This document shows positions 55,551-64,000 of a stretch of DNA of 64,000 nucleotides, piece after piece. The stretch's first letter is position 1, and each line of letters starts with the position of its first letter. A program made the position numbers and the translations under genes. Source of the DNA: G963667145 sp963676515 [NCBI: Candidatus Cloacimonadota bacterium] (GTDB lineage Bacteria > Cloacimonadota > Cloacimonadia > G963667145). The notes beneath the pieces are model-generated. The model saw nothing but the letters and a program-made list of their open reading frames with translations, was not told the origin of the DNA and did no database searches. The DNA lies in contig OY781061.1 in assembly GCA_963676515.1 (NCBI GenBank), forward strand, positions 682,001-746,000, written 5' to 3'.

Positions 55551-55604
55551 CGTCTTACCTTCGTTTATTTTTTCGCTTATCCTACTGGATACACAAGGCA
55601 AAGG

Positions 55605-55629
55605 AAGATAGTCGGGGCTTTGGTGTCAA
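55605..55629 (-). promoter_or_regulatory. Putative promoter of the 796-residue GLUG gene
   Basis: The minus strand has TTGACA at 55624-55629 and TATCTT 13 bases downstream, 74 bases before the start. The TTGACA with TA at 13 bases is the same arrangement as upstream of the three giant lipoprotein genes. Confidence 0.4.
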
Positions 55630-55653
55630 TTATTATTTACTTTTCGTCCTCGC

Positions 55654-55687
55654 AAAAAAGCGACCCAGACATACCGCCCGAGTCGCT
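55654..55687 (-). terminator. Rho-independent terminator of the large GLUG gene
   Basis: The minus strand has AGCGAC and GTCGCT arms, 17 bases apart, directly followed by TTTTTT. It lies about 22 bases after the TAA of the large GLUG gene and before the TTGACA box of the next one, which makes the two GLUG genes separate transcription units. Confidence 0.75.
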
Positions 55688-55709
55688 GCTTGTTTTGTAT
55701 CTTTGCCTA

Positions 55710-58700
55710 TTACGGGTTTACTAATGTTTTTGACCAATAGTAATTACCATCGAAAGTGCTGGTAGTAAATCCAGATATTGGATGTGTATAGCTAGTGTTG
55801 CCTTCTATCGATCCACCGACTACCGCACATTTTTCGGTCTTCGCATCTGACCAACAATAACCCACTATGCCTCCAGCAAAAAATCCGTCAGTTATATTGA
55901 TATTTACTACCACACATTTAGATATTATTCCACTACTACCTCCTGCGATTCCTCCCATATAAGGATCACCCGAACCCAAATAGCTTAGAGTCGCATTACT
56001 TACGCGACAGTGCTCCACTGTCGTCCCAGAAGCTAGGCTACCTACTATCGCTCCCATGGGAATACTTTTTGAACTCATAGTGACATTGTCTAGGACTACA
56101 TTTTTGATTGTGGTCCCATTTGTCGTGGTCCCATAGAAAAGCCCCATACTACCTGTTAGGTTCTGTGTAGCAGCGGCTGGGTGCAGTCCGGTGATCTGGT
56201 AGCCGCCGCCATCGTATGTCCCGCTGAAGTTAGCTACTCCTTCAATATCATCGTTGAAGGTGTTGCCAGCATCCTTCAAGCCTATAGGCCAGAAGTCGTC
56301 GACGCCGCTCATATCTATGTCGGCGGTCTGCACGAAGTAGTTGCCAGCTTTGACATAGTCGTGGTATCCGACGAACTTGAGTGCCATCGGGTTGCTTACT
56401 TGGAATGGGTCGGTTTCCGTGCCAGTGCCACCTGTGAAGTACATCGGCTCTATGACACCCGATGCTATGCTCTCGGGGATGCCAATCTGGGTAGGATAGT
56501 GGTCACCACCATCCTCTACAAGCCTTGTATAGCCATCATCTTGAAACTCAAGAGCACTATACCAGAAAACTTCACTTATAAGAGTAGAAAGCTCTTTTAT
56601 CGCTCCGTCGTAGCTAGTTGAAAAACCATTATTATTTGTAAGGAGCTCGCCACCTATGGCTGACACACCCTCTTCACAGTAGAAATTTTTAGTATTACCT
56701 ACAAAAGAGTTGCCAATGGCAATCTCCCCGACTCCTGCGTGGGCATCGCTAGGGAGCACAAACGCCAAGTTGGCGATATGATTTGGCTCTACACTGGATG
56801 AGATGAGACCGATAGCTCCACCGACTGCGGTTCCTAATTTTTGCACTGTATTGAATACGGTGACGGCACTCTTGACCTCTGCAGCTCCAGCCACAGTACC
56901 TGCTAGCCCACCGGTGTAGTTGGCTGTGCCAACGAAGTCGTTGTATGCTGACCAGATTTTGGTCATCGTGGCGTTGTCGGTGAGGAGACCTGCTATGGCT
57001 CCCAGTGAGGCTCCGGTTACTCCTGTGAAGCTCGACTGGTAGATACCGAACTTCTCGATGTTCGCAGAGCCTGTAGCCTGTGCGATGAAGCCCTGATAGT
57101 CACCATCATCGGTGGTCACAGCGGTCTGCACATCCAGTCCGACTAGTCCTCCACCGTTACCGTCTAGTGTGCCACTAAAGTCGGCGATAGGTGTCCAGTT
57201 GCCAGCCTCGCCTGCGTTGAGGTCGAGTCGCCAGTCGTCTTCCCAGCTTGCCAAGCTGAAGTAGTTGTCGTCGCCTGTTAGGTTGGCATCCAGCTTGTAG
57301 TCTTTGCTCGGGTATAAGTGCATCAGCTTCAGGTGTTTTGGCTCTGCTAGGGTGTATGTCCCACCTGTGGTGTCCAAGAGCATCCCGCTCATCGCCAGCT
57401 GTGTGCTTGCCATATTGGATAGCGATGGTGAGAACTGGAGTGCATTGGTTGCAAATTCCCACGGAGCACTAGCTAGCTCTTCGCCCAGAGCGATTGCCCA
57501 CCAGTTGCCGTCTGCCATATCTTCGATGTAAGCGGTAGTTCCGTGCTCAGCATCAAGAGCTACACGCGGATCGTAGCCCGTGATGCCCTTCATATCTGTG
57601 AAGTGCCAGCCGTAGAGGTCAGTTCCTGCAACAGTTCCGCCATATATCCTGCCTATGTTGCTACTGCCGTCTATCGTGTCGGCAGCGACGATGATGTTGG
57701 ACATATCGTGTGCATCTCGCCCCACTGCTCCACCTACATAGCTACTACCTGTGATGTTGCCACCCATGACCACGAGCTTGCTGATGTCAGCTGCTGGAGC
57801 GTCGCCTAGCAGTCCTCCGACATAGCTATTCCCTTCAACGGTGTTGTTGAGCAGGAGGATGTTTTCGTAGGTGTATCGCTTGATGTCTTCGGAGGCATCA
57901 TTACCTGCCAAAGCTCCGACATAATCCTTGCTACCTGTGAAGCGTGAGTTGGAGATTGCCAGATCTTTCACGAAGCGGTTATCTATATCTGCCTCGATGT
58001 ATCCCAAGAGTCCTGAACATTCGTCATCGGTGATGGTCTGCTCCAGACCGCTGATCTCGTATCCATTACCGTCGAGACAGCCCTGGAATGGCATATCCTC
58101 GCTACCGATAGGTGTCCAGCTATCGCCAGCAGCAGCTGTGATGTTGGAGTCGAGGCGATAAGACATCTCTGAGCCGTAACGCATACCGCTGAGCTGGTCT
58201 AAAGTTTTGATGCTGTATGGGTTCGTTGCTGTGCCGTCGCCCTCGGCAAATGTAGGGACATCGTCGATGCCGAAGTGCGACCAGTCGATGTAGCCAGAGT
58301 CTATCTCTGCGGGGACATGTAAGCCCACAGGGTGATAGCTGACAGTCGCTTCTGCCCATCGCCAAGAGCCGTTGAAGTCCAGAGCCATATCTTCTGCATA
58401 AAAGGATTTGACGAACGACAAGAGTGACTTTGACTCACCGTCTACTGTGTTCGCACCTGAGGTAGAAGGGTCTACAATCGTGTTTAAATCCGTATTTAGG
58501 ATGGCTGTCCTGCGGAAGGCGTAGTTGCCTTTGGTGCTAGTAGCATTTCCGATCCGATACCTATTGACCTCAGAGCCTATGGTGTCGTTGATAGCCACAC
58601 AGTTGCTCACAGAGCCATATCTTCCCGCGATACCACCAGCATAGCCATTTCCATCACCGTCATATTTCATGACCACATTTTGGATAGCAAGGCAGTTGCT

Positions 58701-61700
58701 AAGTGCATCACCATTAGCATATCCAGCTATCGCACCTACGGAATAACCCGAGAAACCACCACTGTTGGTGACGGTGTAGTTCTTGACCAGCACATCGCTG
58801 ATATTGGCTTGGTAGCCATCTGAGCCTCCATAGAGTACTCCGGTATGAATATCGCCAGTGCTGGTGACATAGCCATCGTAGAAGCTGAGCTTCTTTATTT
58901 TTGGTAATATAGTAGCACCATCACCACCCATCTCCATAATGAATCCTACGCCTGTTTTGCCAGTAGCGGCGGCTAGATTGATGTCCATGCCTTTTATGCA
59001 GTAGCCGTCACCGTCTATAGTTCCCGAGAACTTCTTGCCACTGAACCAGCCTATCGGATACCAGTTGCCGTTGCTGGCGTCGTCGTCCACATCGTATACA
59101 CCGTCTTCATAGTCGTCGAAGTCCAGATTGGCGGTCAGGATGAAGTTGAATGATGGGAATGCCTGTATCATTTCGAGTTGGTTTAAGTTCTCTATTTGGT
59201 AAGAGACATCGTCGCCATTGCCACCAGCGAAGCGAAGCACCTTGGGATAACAGTCTTCACTTTCATCCATATAATCCAGCTTTGGCATACAGCGGAAATC
59301 TTCGTAGTCATCAGCTGCATCCCATTCCCAGTTGTCTCTGCCTGTAAAGTTGATGCTGTCGGTGTAGAAGACTGGGCTCAAAATCTTGGAGGCTACGAAA
59401 CTAGCACCGTCTAGCTCATCTGCTCCTTTGTCACCTGTAGCGTTGTTGCCATTCCAAGCGTAGTTGGCTTCCATACCGCTCTTTTCCCCTGCTGCTATCC
59501 TATAGTGACTTTTAGCAGAGATAGTGTCTATGGCTACCACCGTGTTCTCTATGTCTGCATTTTCTGTTTTACTGCCGACCAAGCCTCCAGCAAATCCAGA
59601 GGACTTTATCACATTACTCAGGGCAATGCTCCACTCCACTGTGCTCCCTGCAACCAGATTACCGACCACTGGTCCTACTTTGGCGTCATCATTGCCCGTG
59701 ACTACAAATCTGCCCTCACCTACATAGACATCCCTGATAATGCTTCTACCTATGGCAAAGCCAGCGATACCACCGAGATTTGTCGTTTTAGAGTCTCCTG
59801 TCATCTCACAGTCTATGAGTGCTAAGTTGGTTATCGTGCAGTTGTTTATACTCCCGAAGAGTCCTACATTCGCATCGTCGCTGTTTATCCTTAGCCCTTT
59901 TATCGTGTGTCCTTGTCCGTCGAAGGTGACGCCGTCCATACTGGATATCGGGTTGAAGTTGCCAGCTCCATCGCTGTAGTCATCGCCGTCGGTAAACACT
60001 AAGTTGTCATCTAGCTGAACTGTAGTGATACCATCTAATAGGTAGCCCTCCAAGAAGGATAGTCCTATCGCATCGCTGATGGTGATGAGCGTGTCGCCTA
60101 CCGTGAGAGGACCTACCAGAGCTTTCTCTGCTATATTCGCTGGGGTCTCCTCGCCGTAGAATCCTGTTAAGTATGGATAGTAGCGGTCTCCGAGCTGCAC
60201 ATCCCATGGGGAGGTGTCGTATCCGCGGTAGTCCTCGTCGAAGAAATCTTTGAACATCCTAAAGAAGAAGTTGTCCCCCTGTGTGGAGGTAGCATCTGTT
60301 CCTATTTTGTATGTTGAGCTTCCGCTTATTATTAGCTTAGTCTCTGCCACAGAGTAGTTGTCACTCAGCGTTCCAGAGCCATTGTTGTCATTGGCAATCT
60401 TGTAAACATCGCCTTTTGCCACTAGCACCTTGCCGATGGACAAGCTACTATCGAGCGTTGCTCCACTCACTACAGAGATAGCCAAACCGCCGACATCGCC
60501 TGTGGTAGATGCGATGCTGTCCACTACGCTGACGACCTTGCTGATCTCGCCAGCAGTCACTGCTCCAGCTATCGCTCCAGCAGATTTCATACAGTTTACG
60601 GCGTTGTAGCGAGTCAGGACATCCCGTAGCGTGCCACTCTCCATCTCGCCGACCACGATGGCTCCCGAGCCTGTACTATTGTTGATTTGTGAGGAGTCCA
60701 CTACTATTTCGCTGATCGTGCCGCCATTTAGGATGGCACACACGACTGCAGATTTTTCTGAGCCCACTATCTCGGCGTTTGCTACGCGGAGCTGTGTCAC
60801 TAGTCCACCAGCTCCCACACTGCCGAATATTCCTCTGGCACTCTTAACTGAGTTTACAACTTTACTGGCTAGATTTCGGAGCGTGTGATAGTCGCCATCC
60901 AAGATACCCGCGAAATGTTTGTCATTGCTATATGAGCCGATAGGTGTGTAATCCTCGTAGCTAGAGAAGTCTAAATCGTTTACTATTCTGTAGCTGTCTG
61001 TGAGTCGCAACCCCTCGTAGAAAGGAACTAACTTAGCATAATCTCCGCCCACGAGTCGCACATCGGCGATAGCATCCAGCTGGATAGGCTTGGTGATCTG
61101 ATAGTAGCCGTCCACTTTGTCCATTTTCAGCTCATTACTGAGGATGTCCTCAGAGATATTGTATGCATTGTCCACTAGATATGGATAAGAGAAAGTGGTT
61201 GCCAATTGCCATTCTTCATTCCCGAGGATATCGTCAGACATAAATATCTTGTTTTCCGAGATTACCGCTCCTGTGATGTCTCCAGTAGAGTGCATGCCAC
61301 AGACTTGCTCTAGGTCTGACTGGGCTACATACGATGTCAAGATGTTCCCGCCTGTCATATTACCTACGAATCCTCCCGATACGCTACTGCCTGCTGAGGT
61401 GCAAGCCAAGGCGTAAGAGAAATCTATCTGACCGGCTGTCATCTCGCCGACCAAGAGTCCTAATGTATCTACATCATTTGTGGTCAAGCCGTAGCAGAAG
61501 CTCTTGGAGATGCCATAGGTTGTGCCAGCTACAGACATATCGCCCACTAGTCCACCTGCCTTGTTTGCCTTGGTGATGGCTATATCTCTTACCGAAGATT
61601 TTGTTAGAGAGGTATTACCGCTCATCTTGCCTATCATACCACCGAAGATGCCTGAGTTGTCTCCTGTGAGGGTGGAGTTCACCCTGCAGCCCGAGAGCGT

Positions 61701-64000
61701 TACATTCTCGGCTAGTCCTACCAGTCCACCTGTTGTCAGAGCACTGCCACTGCTAGTGATGGACACGCCACCGTCTGTGGTGTCTATGAGTTCCATCGAT
61801 ACACTAGTAGTGAGGTAGCCGAAGAGTCCGCCCACATAGCTCATCTCAGTGTCATTAGAGCTCAGCTCTATCGTAACTGGGGAATTAAAATTGAAAGTTC
61901 CGCCACTTGTTATGTCCGCTTTGCCACACAGACCTCCGACATAGGAGTTGCCTCCGACTAATAAGTTATTGAGCGTGATGGCGGAAAGTGTCGCTTCATC
62001 CAATGCGATACTGCCAGCTGTCAAATCACCTGCTATCGCTCCTATTTTGGAGTTGCCACCGACTACTGCTTTGAAGCTCACCAATGTCAAATCAGTGTTT
62101 GGCACTGCAAAGGCGTTGTTGTCCAGCTCTCCGCAGAGTCCGCCCATAGTCACGCTGTTATCTGCAAAGTCACCATCGGTGAAGTCAATCTTCGCTTTTA
62201 TGTGTGCCTTGCTGAGTCCTATCATTTTACTAGAGCCTGCCAGAGCTCCCACTACTAGAGTGTCAGCTTTATTTAGACTCGTGCCAAATATTACGCCTGA
62301 GCTAACCACCACGCTGTCGTACATACTGCCTTTGCTAGCCTCTAGCCCTGTGACACCGCCGACATACGCTTTGCTGGCTTCAGCTGTAAAGCTCACATCT
62401 GTCACATTGATACCATGGAACGAGGTCTTGGTAATATAGCCCACTGCTCCACCTAAGTATGCTTTTCCATTTGGTGTTGCGTATGCTTGTAGATAGCTCC
62501 CGCTACCGTCTAGGAATACTCCTTTTCCATCTTCCCCGATGCTGCTAGAGGAGATGTCTTCCACCTTACCAGCTATCATACCTGCATACGAGTCACCACT
62601 GGTGGAGGTGGCTGTTATGTTCCCAGCTAGGGTTACGGTGACCTCTTTTATAGAGCCGATAATGTTATTGAATTTACCTACTAATCCACCTGCACATGCC
62701 TCTCCGCTGGCTGTAGCCTCTACTCCCATGACGGTAGCTAGGGTTACCTCGTCTATCTGCTCAGCTCGGGAGTAACCGATGAAGTAGCCCGCTGCACTCG
62801 TAGAAGAGCCACTTGTTCCTGCTGTTACCTTATTGGTGATAGTATTCACTGTGGAGCTCAGATATTCACTGCCTGCGATTGGTTCGTATCCGACCATACC
62901 ACCAGCGTAGCAATTACCGCTTCCTTGTGCTTGTATCGACTCTACTGTCTTCACTGTGGAGTTGGTGATAGTTCCACCAAAAGCTCCGACCATGCCGCCA
63001 GCAGCTGAGATAGTTCCTGTTCCACCTGTTGTCTTTATGTTCTCAGCCTGTGGGATGCCACAGTTCTTGATGCTACTTTGCGTGCCTCCCAGCTGTCCTG
63101 CCAGACCGCCAGCATACTCGCCTGCACTCAGGTCGCCAGAGATGGTGATGGTGTCTGCTGTGGCTACTACAGAGCCAGTGCCACCGCCTATCATCCCGCC
63201 TACTGCTGTCTTTGCCGTGAAGTTCTTCTCTATGGTAATGTCTACGCTGTCTATGTATGATGTCCCTGTCAGCTTTCCGACCAAGCCTCCGACATAGTCA
63301 CTGCTACCATCGCCGACTGCTTCTCCATAATGGAGCTGCAAGCTTTTAATATTGGCGTTCTTTATCACACCAAAGACTCCGACATTTGCCTCGTCTTGGT
63401 TGATAGCGTTGACAGTCATCTTATGCCCTTGTCCATCGAATGTCCCTTGGAAAGGATATGCATCATTGCCCAGTGGCAGTAGTGTGTCCCCATCGCTAGC
63501 GAAGACAAGGTCTTGTGCTAAGAGCACTGAGATTTCTCCTGTGATGTCGCCATCGTTGTATTGCTCGGCTAAGTCGTTGAACTCTAGGCAAGTATGCACT
63601 ACATAGTCGTCGCCATCCATCCCGTAGGTAAAGCTCATGTAATTACTCCAAGCACTCGGTGTGCTTCCAGTGAGCTTGGCTACTCGGTAATAGTAGGTGT
63701 ATCCCATCTTCAGTTCGCCCAGTGGGCTGTTTTTCGACTCTGTGTTGTCCACTGGCAGGTTGTAGTCGATAAACATAGTGTCTCCTACCAAAATATCACT
63801 AGTTGCCAAAGTGTCTTGGCATGTAGCAAGATTATTCGCGACCACATCGTTGCCAGCAGCATCACTGATAAACGCTTGAGCTGTGTCACGACCTATTATG
63901 TATTCTTCAGGAGACACTGCAGGTTCTGTCCAGACTACTTTCAAGCCTTTTCTTGTCCCATTTATTTCATAGTTTGCGACTTTTAGCAGTGCCATAGCTT
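55710..64000 (-). CDS. Giant GLUG-motif beta-helix surface protein, 5' end beyond the right edge
   Basis: At least 2,761 residues are visible. The frame is open through base 64000, and the first methionine (63995) is preceded by an in-frame Ala codon and has no signal peptide after it. The true start is therefore outside the window. Visible residues 1-125 resemble an FN3 domain (YYYRVAKLTGSTPSAWSNYM). Seven beta-helix modules follow, each opening with a PIG...F-x-G-x2-DG-x-G type strand (for example WTPIGSEDMPFQGCLDGNGY). Each contains many GLUG repeats such as DYVGGLVGKLTGTS and AGGMVGAFGGT. It ends YYWSKTLVNP without a recognisable sorting domain. Like its 796-residue neighbour it is probably exported and surface-associated. 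A role in adhesion is inferred from the fold. Confidence 0.85.
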   Translation of the reverse strand, partial: AMALLKVANYEINGTRKGLKVVWTEPAVSPEEYIIGRDTAQAFISDAAGNDVVANNLATCQDTLATSDILVGDTMFIDYNLPVDNTESKNSPLGELKMGYTYYYRVAKLTGSTPSAWSNYMSFTYGMDGDDYVVHTCLEFNDLAEQYNDGDITGEISVLLAQDLVFASDGDTLLPLGNDAYPFQGTFDGQGHKMTVNAINQDEANVGVFGVIKNANIKSLQLHYGEAVGDGSSDYVGGLVGKLTGTSYIDSVDITIEKNFTAKTAVGGMIGGGTGSVVATADTITISGDLSAGEYAGGLAGQLGGTQSSIKNCGIPQAENIKTTGGTGTISAAGGMVGAFGGTITNSTVKTVESIQAQGSGNCYAGGMVGYEPIAGSEYLSSTVNTITNKVTAGTSGSSTSAAGYFIGYSRAEQIDEVTLATVMGVEATASGEACAGGLVGKFNNIIGSIKEVTVTLAGNITATSTSGDSYAGMIAGKVEDISSSSIGEDGKGVFLDGSGSYLQAYATPNGKAYLGGAVGYITKTSFHGINVTDVSFTAEASKAYVGGVTGLEASKGSMYDSVVVSSGVIFGTSLNKADTLVVGALAGSSKMIGLSKAHIKAKIDFTDGDFADNSVTMGGLCGELDNNAFAVPNTDLTLVSFKAVVGGNSKIGAIAGDLTAGSIALDEATLSAITLNNLLVGGNSYVGGLCGKADITSGGTFNFNSPVTIELSSNDTEMSYVGGLFGYLTTSVSMELIDTTDGGVSITSSGSALTTGGLVGLAENVTLSGCRVNSTLTGDNSGIFGGMIGKMSGNTSLTKSSVRDIAITKANKAGGLVGDMSVAGTTYGISKSFCYGLTTNDVDTLGLLVGEMTAGQIDFSYALACTSAGSSVSGGFVGNMTGGNILTSYVAQSDLEQVCGMHSTGDITGAVISENKIFMSDDILGNEEWQLATTFSYPYLVDNAYNISEDILSNELKMDKVDGYYQITKPIQLDAIADVRLVGGDYAKLVPFYEGLRLTDSYRIVNDLDFSSYEDYTPIGSYSNDKHFAGILDGDYHTLRNLASKVVNSVKSARGIFGSVGAGGLVTQLRVANAEIVGSEKSAVVCAILNGGTISEIVVDSSQINNSTGSGAIVVGEMESGTLRDVLTRYNAVNCMKSAGAIAGAVTAGEISKVVSVVDSIASTTGDVGGLAISVVSGATLDSSLSIGKVLVAKGDVYKIANDNNGSGTLSDNYSVAETKLIISGSSTYKIGTDATSTQGDNFFFRMFKDFFDEDYRGYDTSPWDVQLGDRYYPYLTGFYGEETPANIAEKALVGPLTVGDTLITISDAIGLSFLEGYLLDGITTVQLDDNLVFTDGDDYSDGAGNFNPISSMDGVTFDGQGHTIKGLRINSDDANVGLFGSINNCTITNLALIDCEMTGDSKTTNLGGIAGFAIGRSIIRDVYVGEGRFVVTGNDDAKVGPVVGNLVAGSTVEWSIALSNVIKSSGFAGGLVGSKTENADIENTVVAIDTISAKSHYRIAAGEKSGMEANYAWNGNNATGDKGADELDGASFVASKILSPVFYTDSINFTGRDNWEWDAADDYEDFRCMPKLDYMDESEDCYPKVLRFAGGNGDDVSYQIENLNQLEMIQAFPSFNFILTANLDFDDYEDGVYDVDDDASNGNWYPIGWFSGKKFSGTIDGDGYCIKGMDINLAAATGKTGVGFIMEMGGDGATILPKIKKLSFYDGYVTSTGDIHTGVLYGGSDGYQANISDVLVKNYTVTNSGGFSGYSVGAIAGYANGDALSNCLAIQNVVMKYDGDGNGYAGGIAGRYGSVSNCVAINDTIGSEVNRYRIGNATSTKGNYAFRRTAILNTDLNTIVDPSTSGANTVDGESKSLLSFVKSFYAEDMALDFNGSWRWAEATVSYHPVGLHVPAEIDSGYIDWSHFGIDDVPTFAEGDGTATNPYSIKTLDQLSGMRYGSEMSYRLDSNITAAAGDSWTPIGSEDMPFQGCLDGNGYEISGLEQTITDDECSGLLGYIEADIDNRFVKDLAISNSRFTGSKDYVGALAGNDASEDIKRYTYENILLLNNTVEGNSYVGGLLGDAPAADISKLVVMGGNITGSSYVGGAVGRDAHDMSNIIVAADTIDGSSNIGRIYGGTVAGTDLYGWHFTDMKGITGYDPRVALDAEHGTTAYIEDMADGNWWAIALGEELASAPWEFATNALQFSPSLSNMASTQLAMSGMLLDTTGGTYTLAEPKHLKLMHLYPSKDYKLDANLTGDDNYFSLASWEDDWRLDLNAGEAGNWTPIADFSGTLDGNGGGLVGLDVQTAVTTDDGDYQGFIAQATGSANIEKFGIYQSSFTGVTGASLGAIAGLLTDNATMTKIWSAYNDFVGTANYTGGLAGTVAGAAEVKSAVTVFNTVQKLGTAVGGAIGLISSSVEPNHIANLAFVLPSDAHAGVGEIAIGNSFVGNTKNFYCEEGVSAIGGELLTNNNGFSTSYDGAIKELSTLISEVFWYSALEFQDDGYTRLVEDGGDHYPTQIGIPESIASGVIEPMYFTGGTGTETDPFQVSNPMALKFVGYHDYVKAGNYFVQTADIDMSGVDDFWPIGLKDAGNTFNDDIEGVANFSGTYDGGGYQITGLHPAAATQNLTGSMGLFYGTTTNGTTIKNVVLDNVTMSSKSIPMGAIVGSLASGTTVEHCRVSNATLSYLGSGDPYMGGIAGGSSGIISKCVVVNINITDGFFAGGIVGYCWSDAKTEKCAVVGGSIEGNTSYTHPISGFTTSTFDGNYYWSKTLVNP

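Noticed and set aside
61948-62439. Plus-strand frames of 100-160 codons opposite the GLUG genes
   Set aside because: The regular composition mirrors Gly/Ala/Thr-rich minus-strand codons; no independent evidence of coding.

Overview
Every convincing gene in this window lies on the minus strand, so transcription runs from right to left. The window suggests a diderm (Gram-negative type) bacterium. It has an O-antigen or capsule type sugar-nucleotide operon, very large surface lipoproteins built from fibronectin type III (FN3) modules and BspA-like 25-residue repeats, GLUG-motif beta-helix proteins, and intergenic spaces packed with palindromic repeats. The phylum cannot be fixed from the sequence alone. 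Fibrobacterota, Bacteroidota or Spirochaetota are all possible. No tRNA, rRNA, CRISPR array, transposase, integrase or reverse transcriptase was seen.

Layout, left to right. (1) 1-8363 is a visibly AT-rich polysaccharide operon. In transcription order it holds an EPS-associated MarR-type regulator, a TviB/WbpO-like dehydrogenase, a TviC/WbpP-like 4-epimerase, a LegB-like 4,6-dehydratase, RmlB, RmlA, a VioA-like aminotransferase, a WbqC-like protein and the start of a pyruvyl-transferase-like gene cut by the window edge. The set predicts UDP-GalNAcA-type and dTDP-4-amino-4,6-dideoxyhexose-type precursors. The rmlB reading frame carries about 43 extra N-terminal codons that look like the start of a LegC aminotransferase gene, a scar of sugar-pathway replacement. 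(2) 8481-43519 holds three tandem genes for lipoproteins of about 3,360-3,690 residues. Each has a lipoprotein-like N-terminus, 35-38 FN3 modules and 8, 9 or 14 BspA/DUF285 repeats. All three use GTG or TTG starts, share a TTGACA upstream box and end in the same hairpin terminator. (3) 43580-53159 holds five ORF6N-domain genes. Their ends are nearly invariant and the middle varies. They are interleaved with repeat mosaics, and one 1,830-bp unit is tandemly duplicated. (4) 53160-64000 holds two GLUG beta-helix proteins, one of 796 residues with a signal peptide and one of more than 2,760 residues that runs off the right edge.

Taken together, this is a cell-envelope locus: surface polysaccharide synthesis next to giant adhesin-like proteins, with repeat-rich DNA that appears to drive duplication and module shuffling. 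The best candidate for something undescribed is the ORF6N array: a constant shell with a variable cassette, in a tandem family, with a single HxR(x4)D phospholipase-D-like motif at the C-terminus.
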